A stretch of 42,867 nt of DNA from Acinetobacter sp. WU_MDCI_Axc73 (GTDB taxonomy: Bacteria > Pseudomonadota > Gammaproteobacteria > Pseudomonadales > Moraxellaceae). Positions within the stretch are counted from its first letter, which is position 1, and each line of letters opens with the position of its first letter. The stretch is taken from assembly GCF_025562455.1 (NCBI RefSeq), contig NZ_JAHPRO010000024.1, forward strand, positions 1 through 42,867. The letters run 5' to 3'. Under the pieces are notes generated by a model, which saw nothing but the letters and a program-made list of their open reading frames with translations, had not been told where the DNA came from and made no database searches. Shown piece after piece: positions 22,529 through 30,465 of the stretch. A program made the translations under genes and the position numbers.

Positions 22529-22783
22529 TTAAGTCGTTTTTCTGCTAATCAGATTATAAATAAATAGAATAATAATGGCACCTACAACTGAGGCGATAAA
22601 ACCCGCACTGGAATTTTCGGGATAAAGTCCTAAAGCACGTCCGCCATAGGTCGCTAAAAGTGAACCTGCAATCCCAAGTAGCGTAGTAACGATAAAACCC
22701 GCTTTATCTTCACCAGGATGAATCGCGCGTGCGATTAAACCCGCAATAAAACCGATGACAATGGCAACAATAAATGACCACAT
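22529..22783 (-). CDS. GlsB/YeaQ/YmgE family membrane protein
   Basis: Small, very hydrophobic inner-membrane protein of 84 aa with three predicted helices (FIVAIVIGFIAGLIARAI, TTLLGIAGSLLATYGG, GFIASVVGAIIILFIY). The GLIARAIHPGEDKAGF and LLGIAGSLL motifs are those of the transglycosylase-associated/GlsB family (PF04226). Members are often stress-induced, but their biochemical job is not established. GGAGAACG precedes the ATG at 22783. It is monocistronic. Confidence 0.88.
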   Translation of the reverse strand: MWSFIVAIVIGFIAGLIARAIHPGEDKAGFIVTTLLGIAGSLLATYGGRALGLYPENSSAGFIASVVGAIIILFIYNLISRKTT

Positions 22784-22922
22784 AAGACGTTCTCCTTGTT
22801 TTGCTTATTCTGGTTTTAAAAGTGCTTGTTTTATTATAGTGAACTTTTTCAAATCAGGCTGATAGTCACGGATTGCTAAATCATGTTGCGTTTTTGTGTG
22901 ATCGATCTCGTGCAAAACATCC

Positions 22923-22953
22923 AAAAAAATGACGCTAAACGCGCCATTTTTTT
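22923..22953 (-). terminator. hpt terminator
   Basis: Minus-strand RNA forms AUGGCGC/GCGUCAU with one G-U pair and a 5-nt loop, flanked by A7 and U7. It starts right after the hpt stop. The wobble pairs only on the minus strand, fixing its direction. Confidence 0.8.
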
Positions 22954-22955
22954 GA

Positions 22956-23483
22956 TTAAAGACCAATTTCACCAATAAAAGGTAGGTGGCGATATTTTTG
23001 ATCGTAATCCAATCCATAGCCTACAATAAAACGGTCTTCAACCTCAAAACCCAAAAACTTAACTTCAAGTTCAATTTCACGGCGCGAAGGTTTACTCACC
23101 AGCGTACAGAGTTCAATAGAATTGGGCCCGCGAGTTTGTAAAATTTCAAGTACCTTGCTTAAGGTATTGCCAGAATCAATAATATCTTCAACCACCAATA
23201 CATCTTTACCGCGAATCTCACCATCGAGATCTTTTAGAATTTTAACGTCACGACTAGATGTGGTACTACTGCCATAGCTAGAAACAGTCATAAAATCCAG
23301 TTCATGTGGTTTTTCGATGGCACGACATAAATCTGCCATAAAAATAAAAGAGCCACGGAGTAGACCAATCAACACCAGATCTTTTTGGCTATTGGTATAG
23401 TGAGCATCGATTTGTTCACCAAGTTGTTTGACTTTGGCTTGAATGTCTTCAGCTGAGATCATCACGCTCATTGCAACGGTCAT
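22956..23483 (-). CDS. hpt: hypoxanthine phosphoribosyltransferase
   Basis: Salvages hypoxanthine (and often guanine) to IMP/GMP with PRPP. It is 175 aa with the PRPP-binding loop [14 protein letters not shown], the flexible-loop region [11 protein letters not shown], and [15 protein letters not shown] near the N-terminus. The start [13 protein letters not shown] at 23483 gives the usual length. A longer frame to 23540 would include the upstream terminator. It follows guaD on the same strand, but a terminator separates them. Together they make a purine-salvage neighbourhood. Confidence 0.93.
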   Translation of the reverse strand: MTVAMSVMISAEDIQAKVKQLGEQIDAHYTNSQKDLVLIGLLRGSFIFMADLCRAIEKPHELDFMTVSSYGSSTTSSRDVKILKDLDGEIRGKDVLVVEDIIDSGNTLSKVLEILQTRGPNSIELCTLVSKPSRREIELEVKFLGFEVEDRFIVGYGLDYDQKYRHLPFIGEIGL

Positions 23484-23510
23484 GGGGTAGATACCTAAAA
23501 CGCAAAAGTT

Positions 23511-23541
23511 AAAAATAAAAAAGGTGTTGACCTGCAACACC
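23511..23541 (-). terminator. terminator downstream of guaD and the small ORF
   Basis: GGTGTTG (23523-23529) and CAACACC (23535-23541). In minus-strand RNA the stem is followed by U6AU5. It lies upstream of hpt and ends the guaD transcript. Confidence 0.8.
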
Positions 23542-23618
23542 CTGAAATCTTCAATTCATCCGTAAATTTTAAAACAAAAAAGCAGATGATGCATCCCTTC
23601 TCAAATGATTAACTGTAA

Positions 23619-23750
23619 CTATGGCTTCTTTTTGTCAGCTTGATCACGCTTTAATAGTAAGCCACATGCTACAGTGAGTAGCATCCATTTTAGCCACGGT
23701 CTAGGTTTCACTTTTGATTTATTCGGTTTTTTGGTAGGCACATTGTCCAT
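23619..23750 (-). CDS. possible small membrane protein, 43 aa
   Basis: Starts MDNVPTKKPNKSKVKPRP and continues with a short hydrophobic stretch (WMLLTVACGLLL) and a charged tail (KRDQADKKKP), the form of a tiny single-pass membrane protein with a basic cytoplasmic end. It overlaps the guaD stop by about 32 bp in another frame, which would allow translational coupling, and lies before the terminator at 23511-23541. No known family is recognised, and the RBS (AGGCAACG) is weak and distant. It may be spurious. Confidence 0.35.
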   Translation of the reverse strand: MDNVPTKKPNKSKVKPRPWLKWMLLTVACGLLLKRDQADKKKP

Positions 23751-25038
23751 AAATATACGTTGCCTCGATATTACGATCATCGCCCATAGTAAACAGCGCA
23801 AACAAGGCATCATCTAACGATTTCGCGCGAGATTGACGCAGACTTTGCAAAGCAGTGGCTTTTAAATTCAGTACCACAAAATCTGCTTCTTTACCAACAT
23901 TAAAGTTACCCAATTGATCCTGTAAATCCAGTGCTTTTGCACCACCTATAGTAGCATGGTAAAGCGCCTCGTAAGCCGAGAGTTTATCACTTTGTAGCTG
24001 TTGAACTTTATAGGCTTCACTTACGGTTTGTAACAGACTAAAAGAAGTACCACCCCCAATATCTGTACCTAAACCCACTTTAACGCCTTGTTCCCAAGTC
24101 TTTTTTAAAGGAAACAAACCACTACCTAAAAATAAATTTGAGGTCGGGCAAAAGGCAATGGCTGAATCTGTTTGATGCATACATTGCCATTCATCTTGTT
24201 CTAAATGAACACAATGGGCAAATACCGAGCGTTGACCTGTTAAACCATAATGATGATATACATCGAGGTAGCTTTTTTGTTCAGGATAAAGCGATTTTAC
24301 CCATGCAATTTCATCTTTATTTTCACTTAAATGGGTATGCACATAGACATCAGGATATTCCTGTTTGAGTTGACCCGCTTTTTCTAATTGTTCTGGCGTG
24401 GAGGTAGGAGCAAAACGTGGGGTAATCGCATATAGCGCCCTACCCTTACCATGCCATTTTTCAATCAGTTTTTTAGAGTCGTCATAGGCGCTTTGAGGCG
24501 TATCACACAAGTCTTCGGGTGCATGACGATCCATCAGGACTTTACCTGCGATCAAACGCATCTGGATGCGTTCTGCGGCTTCAAATAAGGCATCAACAGA
24601 TTCAGGGTGGACAGTACAAAATACCAATGCCGTAGTTGTTCCATTTTTTAAAAGTTCTTGTACAAAAAACTGGGCAATATTTTGTGCATATGCTGAGTCT
24701 TTAAACTGAAGTTCAGTTGGAAATGTATAAGTATTTAGCCAACTCAGAAGTTGCTCACCATACGCACCGACCATTTCAGTTTGGGGATAATGAATGTGAG
24801 TATCGATAAATCCAGGAACAATCAGTTGTTCTGGATAATGTTGAATTTCAATATTTTCAGGAAGATGAGGTTGTGCGTCTTGCCAAGTGCCAAACCATTT
24901 AATTTTACCATTTTCGCTAATAAGAATGCCGTCTTCAAGATAACGAACCTGATCAGGAATCTGTTGAGCCTGTTGAACCAAAGACTGGATATCTAAAAAT
25001 CGACCACGAACAATGGTGGTTTGAGCGGAAGATGACAT
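23719..25038 (-). CDS. guaD: guanine deaminase
   Basis: Zn-dependent amidohydrolase converting guanine to xanthine and ammonia. It is 439 aa, the same length as E. coli GuaD. Metal ligands are in PGFIDTHIHYPQ, the substrate/metal His is in YVHTHLSENKDE, and the catalytic Asp is in GLGTDIGGGTSFS. The GTTTALVFCTVHPES segment is typical of the guanine branch. It starts at the ATG 25038 (MSSSAQTTIV) and lies upstream of hpt in the same direction. Confidence 0.93.
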   Translation of the reverse strand: MSSSAQTTIVRGRFLDIQSLVQQAQQIPDQVRYLEDGILISENGKIKWFGTWQDAQPHLPENIEIQHYPEQLIVPGFIDTHIHYPQTEMVGAYGEQLLSWLNTYTFPTELQFKDSAYAQNIAQFFVQELLKNGTTTALVFCTVHPESVDALFEAAERIQMRLIAGKVLMDRHAPEDLCDTPQSAYDDSKKLIEKWHGKGRALYAITPRFAPTSTPEQLEKAGQLKQEYPDVYVHTHLSENKDEIAWVKSLYPEQKSYLDVYHHYGLTGQRSVFAHCVHLEQDEWQCMHQTDSAIAFCPTSNLFLGSGLFPLKKTWEQGVKVGLGTDIGGGTSFSLLQTVSEAYKVQQLQSDKLSAYEALYHATIGGAKALDLQDQLGNFNVGKEADFVVLNLKATALQSLRQSRAKSLDDALFALFTMGDDRNIEATYIYGQCAYQKTE

Positions 25039-25146
25039 CTAAAAAACCTTTAACTTGTAATTTTTTCGATTGATTGTAACGTATTTCCTTCGCATTGCTG
25101 TGTTTATATGAAAAGCAAAACAAAGATTATCGTGTATTAAAGATAA

Positions 25147-25190
25147 GAGATTTAAGGACTCATCTTCGAGTCCTTAAATCTCAGTTTTTT
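25147..25190 (+). terminator. orphan plus-strand terminator upstream of the DUF925 gene
   Basis: Perfect 15-bp arms GAGATTTAAGGACTC (25147-25161) and GAGTCCTTAAATCTC (25168-25182), a 6-nt loop, then AGTTTTTT on the plus strand. No gene lies between the divergent guaD start (25038) and this hairpin, so it must be an attenuator in a leader or the end of a short RNA. Confidence 0.7.
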
Positions 25191-25241
25191 CTTAAAATCA
25201 TGCAAAGAGCTTGCCAAATGGTATAAATTTAATATATTAGA

Positions 25242-25844
25242 ATGATGGGTATGACAACATTGCACCATATTTCAGGGGCTTATGAAGATCAAATTCAATT
25301 ATGGATTTTTCATCACGCCGAGATTTTTCTACGTCTAAAAGTATTACGCACTATCAATGCACACTGTTATCTGAGTGCAGGTGTGATTCGGCAATTCATC
25401 TGGTCTGAGCTGCATCATCAAAAATATGAGATTGAGCAGGTAGAAATCGATGTGATTTTTTACGATCCCGATGCAGATGCGCAGCAAGTACCACACATTC
25501 AACAGGCACTACATAGCGTATTTCCTTCTAACGAGTGGGATGTGGTGAATCAAGCGACCGTGCATCATTGGTATTTCAAAGAAAATGGTGAAACGATAAA
25601 AGCCTATACCTCTTTATTCGATGCAGTTTCAGCATGGCCTGAAACAGCGACCGCGATTGCAGTACGTTTAACAGAAAATGATCTGCTTGAAATCATTACA
25701 CCTTTTGGACTAACAGACTTATTTGAGCTAAAACTACGTTGGAATCCTCGTTTGGTGAGCTATGAGACTTTTGTACAGCGAGTCATGCAAAAACAATGGC
25801 TTCAGCGTTGGCCAAAGCTTGAATTGATTGAATCTTGCCAATAA
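25242..25844 (+). CDS. nucleotidyltransferase-like protein, DUF925 family
   Basis: Up to 200 aa. The sequence matches the DUF925/NTP_transf_6 family (COG3575): VIRQFIWSELHH near 48-59, EQVEIDVIFYDPDADA (the acidic metal-binding-like stretch), and the C-terminal DLFELKLRWNPRLVSYETFVQRV. The fold suggests nucleotidyl transfer, but no substrate is known. Three ATGs (25242, 25245, 25251) are possible and none has a strong RBS. A -10-like TATATT ends only 4 bp before the first, so a short or leaderless message is possible. An intrinsic terminator lies 52 bp upstream. Confidence 0.8.
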   Translation: MMGMTTLHHISGAYEDQIQLWIFHHAEIFLRLKVLRTINAHCYLSAGVIRQFIWSELHHQKYEIEQVEIDVIFYDPDADAQQVPHIQQALHSVFPSNEWDVVNQATVHHWYFKENGETIKAYTSLFDAVSAWPETATAIAVRLTENDLLEIITPFGLTDLFELKLRWNPRLVSYETFVQRVMQKQWLQRWPKLELIESCQ

Positions 25845-25875
25845 AAAGCCCTCCTATTTTACTAATAAAAGGGCT
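25843..25875 (-). terminator. alx terminator
   Basis: AGCCCT (25847-25852) and AGGGCT (25870-25875). On the minus strand the stem is followed by TTTTTATT, just past the alx stop. Confidence 0.65.
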
Positions 25876-25894
25876 AGATCAATCAGAGTCGAAA

Positions 25895-26854
25895 TTAAAA
25901 TTGCGCCTGTTTTTTATTGTGGCGAATCGATAACCACGCGGTAATCCCGAGCACCAACACAATAAAGCTCAAGGAAATCCAGACGGGCATATGGAATACA
26001 TCCAACAATAGCATTTTAAAGCCAATAAAGAGGAGAATAATCCCTAAGCCATAAGGTAGGTAATGCATTTTAGATGCCGTACCTGCCAATAAAAAGAACA
26101 TGGCACGTAAACCCAAAATCGCCATTAGGTTAGCAGTAAGGACAATAAACGGGTCGGTGGTGACCGCAAAGATGGCAGGAATAGAGTCTACTGCGAAGAT
26201 CACATCGGAGAATTCCACCAAGATCAGTACAATAAACAACGGAGTTGCCCAAAGAACGCCTTGCTCTTTGACAAAGAAACGATCACCTTTAAAACTTGGC
26301 GTGATACGCATTTTTTTGCGTAACCATTTGAGTAATGCCATATCTTCAATATTAGGATTTTCTTCGCCTTGACCTTTCAAAAATTTAAAGCCTGTATAAA
26401 CTAAAAAGGCACCAAAGATATATAAAATCCACGAAAATTCTTGAACAAACCATGCGCCAATAAAAATAAAAATTGTTCTTAAAATAATCGCGCCTAATAC
26501 GCCGTAAAGTAGGATTTTACGTTGTAGCGAAGGTGGAATGGCAAAAGCCGAAAAAATCATGAGCCAGACAAAGACATTGTCAATTGCTAAAGATTTTTCT
26601 AATAGATAACCAGCAAGATATTCCATGGTTTTTTGATTGGCAATGGCAAGTCCTACGGTTTGTTGTAGATAGAACCATAACCCCCCTGCAAACAGCATTG
26701 CTACGGTCACCCATGCCACGCTCCATGCCAATGCCTGTTTAATTGGCACGGATTGATCTTTTTTTTGTTTAAAGCCAAAAAAGTCAATGAATAGCATCGC
26801 AAATACGATGCCAAAAAAGACTAAATAAAGCCAAATATTACCAATAGAGTCCAT
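25895..26854 (-). CDS. alx: TerC-family membrane protein, Alx-like
   Basis: Polytopic inner-membrane protein of the TerC/Alx family, 319 aa (E. coli Alx is 321) and about nine helices. The conserved acidic motifs of the family are present: LEKSLAIDNVFVW (about 88-100) and VEFSDVIFAVDSIPA (about 213-227). A cytoplasmic loop rich in Lys and Arg (KWLRKKMRITPSFKGDRFF) lies between. The ATG at 26854 has GGAGAG upstream, and the TTG at 26875 is rejected. A yybP-ykoY riboswitch upstream indicates Mn2+ control, in line with Alx as a manganese exporter. Confidence 0.92.
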   Translation of the reverse strand: MDSIGNIWLYLVFFGIVFAMLFIDFFGFKQKKDQSVPIKQALAWSVAWVTVAMLFAGGLWFYLQQTVGLAIANQKTMEYLAGYLLEKSLAIDNVFVWLMIFSAFAIPPSLQRKILLYGVLGAIILRTIFIFIGAWFVQEFSWILYIFGAFLVYTGFKFLKGQGEENPNIEDMALLKWLRKKMRITPSFKGDRFFVKEQGVLWATPLFIVLILVEFSDVIFAVDSIPAIFAVTTDPFIVLTANLMAILGLRAMFFLLAGTASKMHYLPYGLGIILLFIGFKMLLLDVFHMPVWISLSFIVLVLGITAWLSIRHNKKQAQF

Positions 26855-26882
26855 AAATCTCTCCACATCTGGCAATTGGCCA

Positions 26883-26945
26883 TAAAAAAACCTTGACCTG
26901 TCGCCAGATGAATAAAAAAAACATCTGTATCAACATGATCAAGGT
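26883..26945 (-). terminator. regulated terminator of the alx riboswitch
   Basis: In minus-strand RNA ACCUUGA (26939-26945) pairs with UCAAGGU (26890-26896) and is followed by a U7 run. An inner stem, CAGAUG/CAUCUG, lies within. The 5' arm shares CCUUG with the closing helix of the aptamer, so the two structures exclude each other. Confidence 0.7.
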
Positions 26946-27079
26946 CTTGCCTACATCAAACTAAATTTGATGCTCAGATACCGACTTTTTGCAAAGTGTA
27001 TTGACGATATCTGACGCGTTGTAAATTAACTTTTGATGTTACAGTAGCTTACAACGCTTGGAGGAGGCTACTCCCCTTG
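26940..27079 (-). promoter_or_regulatory. yybP-ykoY manganese riboswitch of alx
   Basis: The minus-strand leader begins CAAGGGGAGUAGCC and ends GGCAAGACCUUG, the two conserved ends of yybP-ykoY aptamers (Rfam RF00080). CAAGG (27075-27079) pairs with CCUUG (26940-26944) as the P1 helix. That 3' strand is also needed by the terminator at 26883-26945, so Mn2+ binding should favour read-through into alx. The family is known to turn genes on with Mn2+. Confidence 0.85.
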
Positions 27080-27206
27080 TCTACTTAAATTGAGTTTTGG
27101 AATCGCATCCAAATGTATATCCAGCATCGCATATTTATGCTGTTTAAGCAAATGGGTTTTTTCGCCATGTAGTAGGTTTAAAAAAGTCATTAGAACATTG
27201 AGTAGC

Positions 27207-27362
27207 TCATTGATAATAAAATAGCAGAACAAAAACTTTAAGTTTTGAATCAATTTGTTCAATGGTGATTCGACTGTGACTGATCTTTTTATTAAGACGT
27301 TTGGTTTCTTTCGACCATTCTATGTTTTGAATGTCTTTTAGGTACTGCAAATTGACTTGATC
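27207..27362 (-). pseudogene. degenerate transposase fragment
   Basis: The minus strand encodes DQVNLQYLKDIQNIEWSKET followed by KRLNKKISHSRITIEQIDSK and LKVF, then a stop. There is no start codon and a stop lies just before. The SHSRITIEQIDSKLKVF part resembles the catalytic-Glu block of IS5-like/DDE_Tnp_4 transposases (SR-IEH-LK-F). The continuation is out of frame and unrecognisable and I see no terminal repeats, so this would be an old remnant. It sits just upstream of the riboswitch. Confidence 0.45.
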
Positions 27363-27409
27363 GTACTAAGGCCTAACGCCTTGTGAACTTTAAGACATTG
27401 AGGATAGAA

Positions 27410-27440
27410 AAAATTAAAAAGAGCCCAAAAAGGACTCTTT
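27410..27440 (-). terminator. mpl terminator
   Basis: Minus-strand RNA AAAGAGUCC/GGGCUCUUU with one G-U pair and a U5 loop, then UUAAUUUUUU, 25 bp past the mpl stop. Confidence 0.75.
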
Positions 27441-27464
27441 AGCATGCTACGATTTGATCAAAAT

Positions 27465-28826
27465 TTATTTTAAGGCATTTAGAAGCTTTTGATGTAGTCC
27501 ACCAAAACCACCATTTGACATGATCACTACAGCATTGCCCTCACCTGCTTCATGCACAATGCGTGTAATGATTTCATCCAGTGAACGACTCACTTGAGCA
27601 TGATTACTGGCAGCATTAACCACAGGTTGTAAATCCCAATCCAAACCTTCTGGCTGATACCAGATGACTTCATCAGCTAAACGTGCTGAATGTGCCAGAC
27701 CGTCTTTATGGCTGCCCATACGCATGGTATTAGAGCGTGGTTCGATAATTGCCCAGAGCTTACGTTCGCCCAAACGTTTACGTGCACCGTCTAGCGTGGT
27801 TTCAATTGCAGTTGGATGATGGGCAAAGTCATCATAAACTTCGATTCCACGCACGGTTCCAAGCAGCTCCATACGACGTTTAACTCCACCAAAATTGGAC
27901 AAAGCTTGACAGGATTGTTCGATACTTACACCGACATGTTGTGCCGCTGCAATCGTTGCTAAGGCATTGGCGACGCTATGTTGTCCAGTCATATTCCATT
28001 GAACTTCACCTTTGACAATGCCATGTTCAAGGACTTTAAAATGGCAGCCATCTGCGCTCAGTTGCTCTGCACTGAGGGCAGCATCAGGATTTGAATCTAA
28101 ACTGGTACGTACCACGGGCGTCCAGCAACCCATATCCAGCACTTCATCAATATTAGTTTCGGTGATTGGCGCAATAATGCATCCTTCACTTGGAATAGTA
28201 CGCACCAAATGATGGAATTGTTTTTGAATCGCAGCCAAATCATCAAAGATATCGGCATGGTCAAATTCAAGATTATTGAGAATTGCGGTTTTAGGATGGT
28301 AGTGGACAAATTTTGAGCGCTTGTCAAAGAAAGCTGAGTCATATTCGTCTGCTTCAACACAAAAATACTGACCACCGCCTAAACGAGCACTTTCACTAAA
28401 ACCAAGTGGTACACCCCCGATCAAAAATCCAGGATTAAGCCCAGCTTGATCCAATACCCACGCCAACATGGTGGTCGTGGTGGTTTTACCATGCGTACCT
28501 GCGACACCGAGTACATGTTTACCTTGTAAAACATGATCAGCTAAAAACTGTGGACCAGAGATATAGGGCAAACCTGCATTGAGCATATATTCAACGGCAT
28601 CAATACCACGTTTCATGGCGTTACCCACAATGACTAGATCTGGATGTGGTTGTAAATGGCTGCGATCATAGCCTTGCTTGAGTTCAATGCCTGCATGTTC
28701 TAATTGGGTCGACATGGGAGGATAGACATTGGTATCTGAACCTGTGACTTTATGTCCTAAATCTCGTGCCAAAAGTGCCAAAGAACCCATAAAAGTGCCA
28801 CAAATACCCAAAATATGCAGATGCAT
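27465..28826 (-). CDS. mpl: UDP-MurNAc:L-Ala-gamma-D-Glu-meso-DAP ligase
   Basis: Attaches recycled murein tripeptide to UDP-MurNAc in the cytoplasm. It is 453 aa, of the Mur ligase type. The N-terminal nucleotide motif is HILGICGTFMGSLALLAR, which in Mpl replaces the GxGGxGM of MurC. The P-loop is GVAGTHGKTTTT (about 108-119). The central block has ADEYDSAFFDKRSKF, and the C-terminal domain has DDFAHHPTAI and EPRSNTMRMG. It complements anmK in cell-wall recycling. It is monocistronic. Confidence 0.95.
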   Translation of the reverse strand: MHLHILGICGTFMGSLALLARDLGHKVTGSDTNVYPPMSTQLEHAGIELKQGYDRSHLQPHPDLVIVGNAMKRGIDAVEYMLNAGLPYISGPQFLADHVLQGKHVLGVAGTHGKTTTTTMLAWVLDQAGLNPGFLIGGVPLGFSESARLGGGQYFCVEADEYDSAFFDKRSKFVHYHPKTAILNNLEFDHADIFDDLAAIQKQFHHLVRTIPSEGCIIAPITETNIDEVLDMGCWTPVVRTSLDSNPDAALSAEQLSADGCHFKVLEHGIVKGEVQWNMTGQHSVANALATIAAAQHVGVSIEQSCQALSNFGGVKRRMELLGTVRGIEVYDDFAHHPTAIETTLDGARKRLGERKLWAIIEPRSNTMRMGSHKDGLAHSARLADEVIWYQPEGLDWDLQPVVNAASNHAQVSRSLDEIITRIVHEAGEGNAVVIMSNGGFGGLHQKLLNALK

Positions 28827-29091
28827 AACTCGCCTACTCCACTGCCCTGAGTTGGCCTTTTATTTCTATACGCCAACGTCAAAATATCAATTTACATTGT
28901 CAGCAACGATAACAAGGCTGCATGGGAAAAGATAGTCATAAATCATGCGATTCGGCTGTTTTGCTGTTGCTTTTAGGTGAAATAATTTAGATTAAATTTT
29001 GATGAAAGAATTATTTTTTTAGATTTCCCTTTTATAATGAATTTTACTGTTCTCATACTTATTGTCGCCTATTCTAATTAAGGATATTCAT

Positions 29092-29439
29092 TTGAATCCA
29101 ACATTGATTGCGCTTGGTTGTTTAATTATCTCCAATTGTTTTATGACGATGGCGTGGTATGGTCATTTGAAGTTTTTACATCATGCACCATTGTGGCAAG
29201 CCATATTATTTGGCTGGCTGATTGCATTATTTGAGTATAGTTTTATGGTTCCAGCCACCCGATTGCTAGATCAGCAAGGCTGGAGTCTGGGGCAAATGAA
29301 GATTACCCAAGAGGTTGTGACGTTAATTGTATTTACCCCATTTATGCTACTTTTATTTAAACAACCGTTCAAACTGGATTATTTATGGGCCATGTTATGT
29401 TTGATGGGATGTGTCTATTTTGTGTTTCGTGGGCAATAA
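29092..29439 (+). CDS. DUF486 (DMT_6) family membrane protein
   Basis: Small inner-membrane protein of 115 aa with four predicted helices. MTMAWYGHLKF, the central EYSFMVPATRL and the C-terminal YLWAMLCLMGCVYFVFRG match DUF486 (DMT_6). The TTG at 29092 (MNPTLIALG) is chosen because AAGGA lies 9 bp upstream and it gives the usual family length. The TTG at 29062 would add ten residues and has no RBS. Function unknown, likely a small transporter-like protein. It is divergent from mpl. Confidence 0.85.
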   Translation: MNPTLIALGCLIISNCFMTMAWYGHLKFLHHAPLWQAILFGWLIALFEYSFMVPATRLLDQQGWSLGQMKITQEVVTLIVFTPFMLLLFKQPFKLDYLWAMLCLMGCVYFVFRGQ

Positions 29440-29458
29440 ACTGTCCGGATCAAGTGAA

Positions 29459-29485
29459 GAAAGCCCGACATCCTGTCGGGCTTTC
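29459..29485 (+). terminator. terminator after the DUF486 gene
   Basis: Perfect 12-bp arms GAAAGCCCGACA (29459-29470) and TGTCGGGCTTTC (29474-29485), 3-nt loop, then TTGTATTTT. Confidence 0.85.
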
Positions 29486-29765
29486 TTGTATTTTGCGCCT
29501 AGGTATAACTCCTGTCATCCCTCACGATCCTGATGCAAGAACTTATCATTTTTGTTTTCTGTTCTGGAACTTCCTGTTCCCGATGAGTTCATCATAGAAC
29601 AACATAAAAAACAGACCTAGACGCTATTTTCTGAGAATTTTGTCAGTAAATGCTTACGGCAGCCTCTTGTTCAGCTTTGACTCATATTTCCTGTTATTTA
29701 ATTTGGCTCAAAAACTGGGTAAAAGTGTCAAACTTGATCAATTCTGATCAAATTGTCTCAGAGTT
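29486..29765. other. intergenic region before purE
   Basis: About 280 bp with no ORF or RNA gene that I recognise. It contains a TTGATCAattcTGATCAA inverted repeat near 29738-29755, upstream of the purE promoter, which might be a regulator site. No PurR-type palindrome is seen. Confidence 0.4.
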
Positions 29766-29794
29766 TTGGAGCTGTTGAAAAAAACCGCTATAAT
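29766..29794 (+). promoter_or_regulatory. purE promoter
   Basis: TTGGAG (29766-29771), a 17-bp spacer and a perfect TATAAT (29789-29794), followed by the G/C-rich discriminator GCCGCG. This predicts a ~65-nt leader before purE. Confidence 0.75.
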
Positions 29795-29867
29795 GCCGCG
29801 CATTCTCTTATCTTTCTTGGTGCAAACCGAGATCTCTATTTTTATCTTTGATACTTTGGAAATGCCA

Positions 29868-30383
29868 ATGAACGCGGTCGCAGCGAAAGATGCTCAACCC
29901 TTAGTCGGAATTATTATGGGTTCTCAATCGGATTGGGCAACGCTAGAACATACTGCCAATATGCTCAAACAACTCGGTGTCCCTTTCGAAGCTGAAGTGG
30001 TTTCAGCACATCGTACTCCCGATCGTTTATTTGAATATGCAGAAACGGCGCGTGAACGCGGCATTCAGGTGATTATTGCAGGTGCTGGTGGCGCAGCGCA
30101 TTTACCGGGCATGTGCGCAGCCAAAACTGATTTGCCTGTACTCGGTGTCCCTGTTAAATCTTCAATTTTAAACGGAATAGATTCGCTGCTTTCAATTGTA
30201 CAAATGCCAGCAGGTATCGCAGTGGGAACTTTGGCCATTGGCCCTGCGGGTGCGAGCAATGCTGCAATTATGGCAGCGCAGATTTTAGGGTTGCAGAATG
30301 CTGAAATTGCCAAAAATGTCGCTAATTTCCGTTCGGCACAAACTGATAGAGTCGCAAGTAACAACATTCCAGGTCATGAATGA
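29868..30383 (+). CDS. purE: N5-carboxyaminoimidazole ribonucleotide mutase
   Basis: Class I PurE converting N5-CAIR to CAIR in purine synthesis. It is 171 aa with [10 protein letters not shown] near the N-terminus, SAHRTPDR, and [11 protein letters not shown], all active-site motifs. The start at 29868 ([14 protein letters not shown]) has GGAA upstream. Upstream codons in the same frame include the promoter and are rejected. purK follows after 82 bp in the same direction, and together they carry out consecutive steps. Confidence 0.95.
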   Translation: MNAVAAKDAQPLVGIIMGSQSDWATLEHTANMLKQLGVPFEAEVVSAHRTPDRLFEYAETARERGIQVIIAGAGGAAHLPGMCAAKTDLPVLGVPVKSSILNGIDSLLSIVQMPAGIAVGTLAIGPAGASNAAIMAAQILGLQNAEIAKNVANFRSAQTDRVASNNIPGHE

Positions 30384-30465
30384 GGATAAGCCAACTTAAA
30401 GCATCGCTTTAAGGCTTTGCATAAGCGCAAGGCACAGGCTTTATCTGAGCAAAAGAGTAATAGAT

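Noticed and set aside
22805..23017. 70-aa leftward open frame between the GlsB-like gene and hpt
   Set aside because: It overlaps the 3' end of hpt and spans the hpt terminator. No RBS or family was seen.
27068..27262. 64-aa leftward open frame upstream of alx
   Set aside because: It overlaps the start of the riboswitch and the transposase remnant in another frame, has no RBS and low-complexity composition.
30065..30367. 100-aa leftward frame opposite purE
   Set aside because: Antisense shadow of purE, whose product is fully recognisable.
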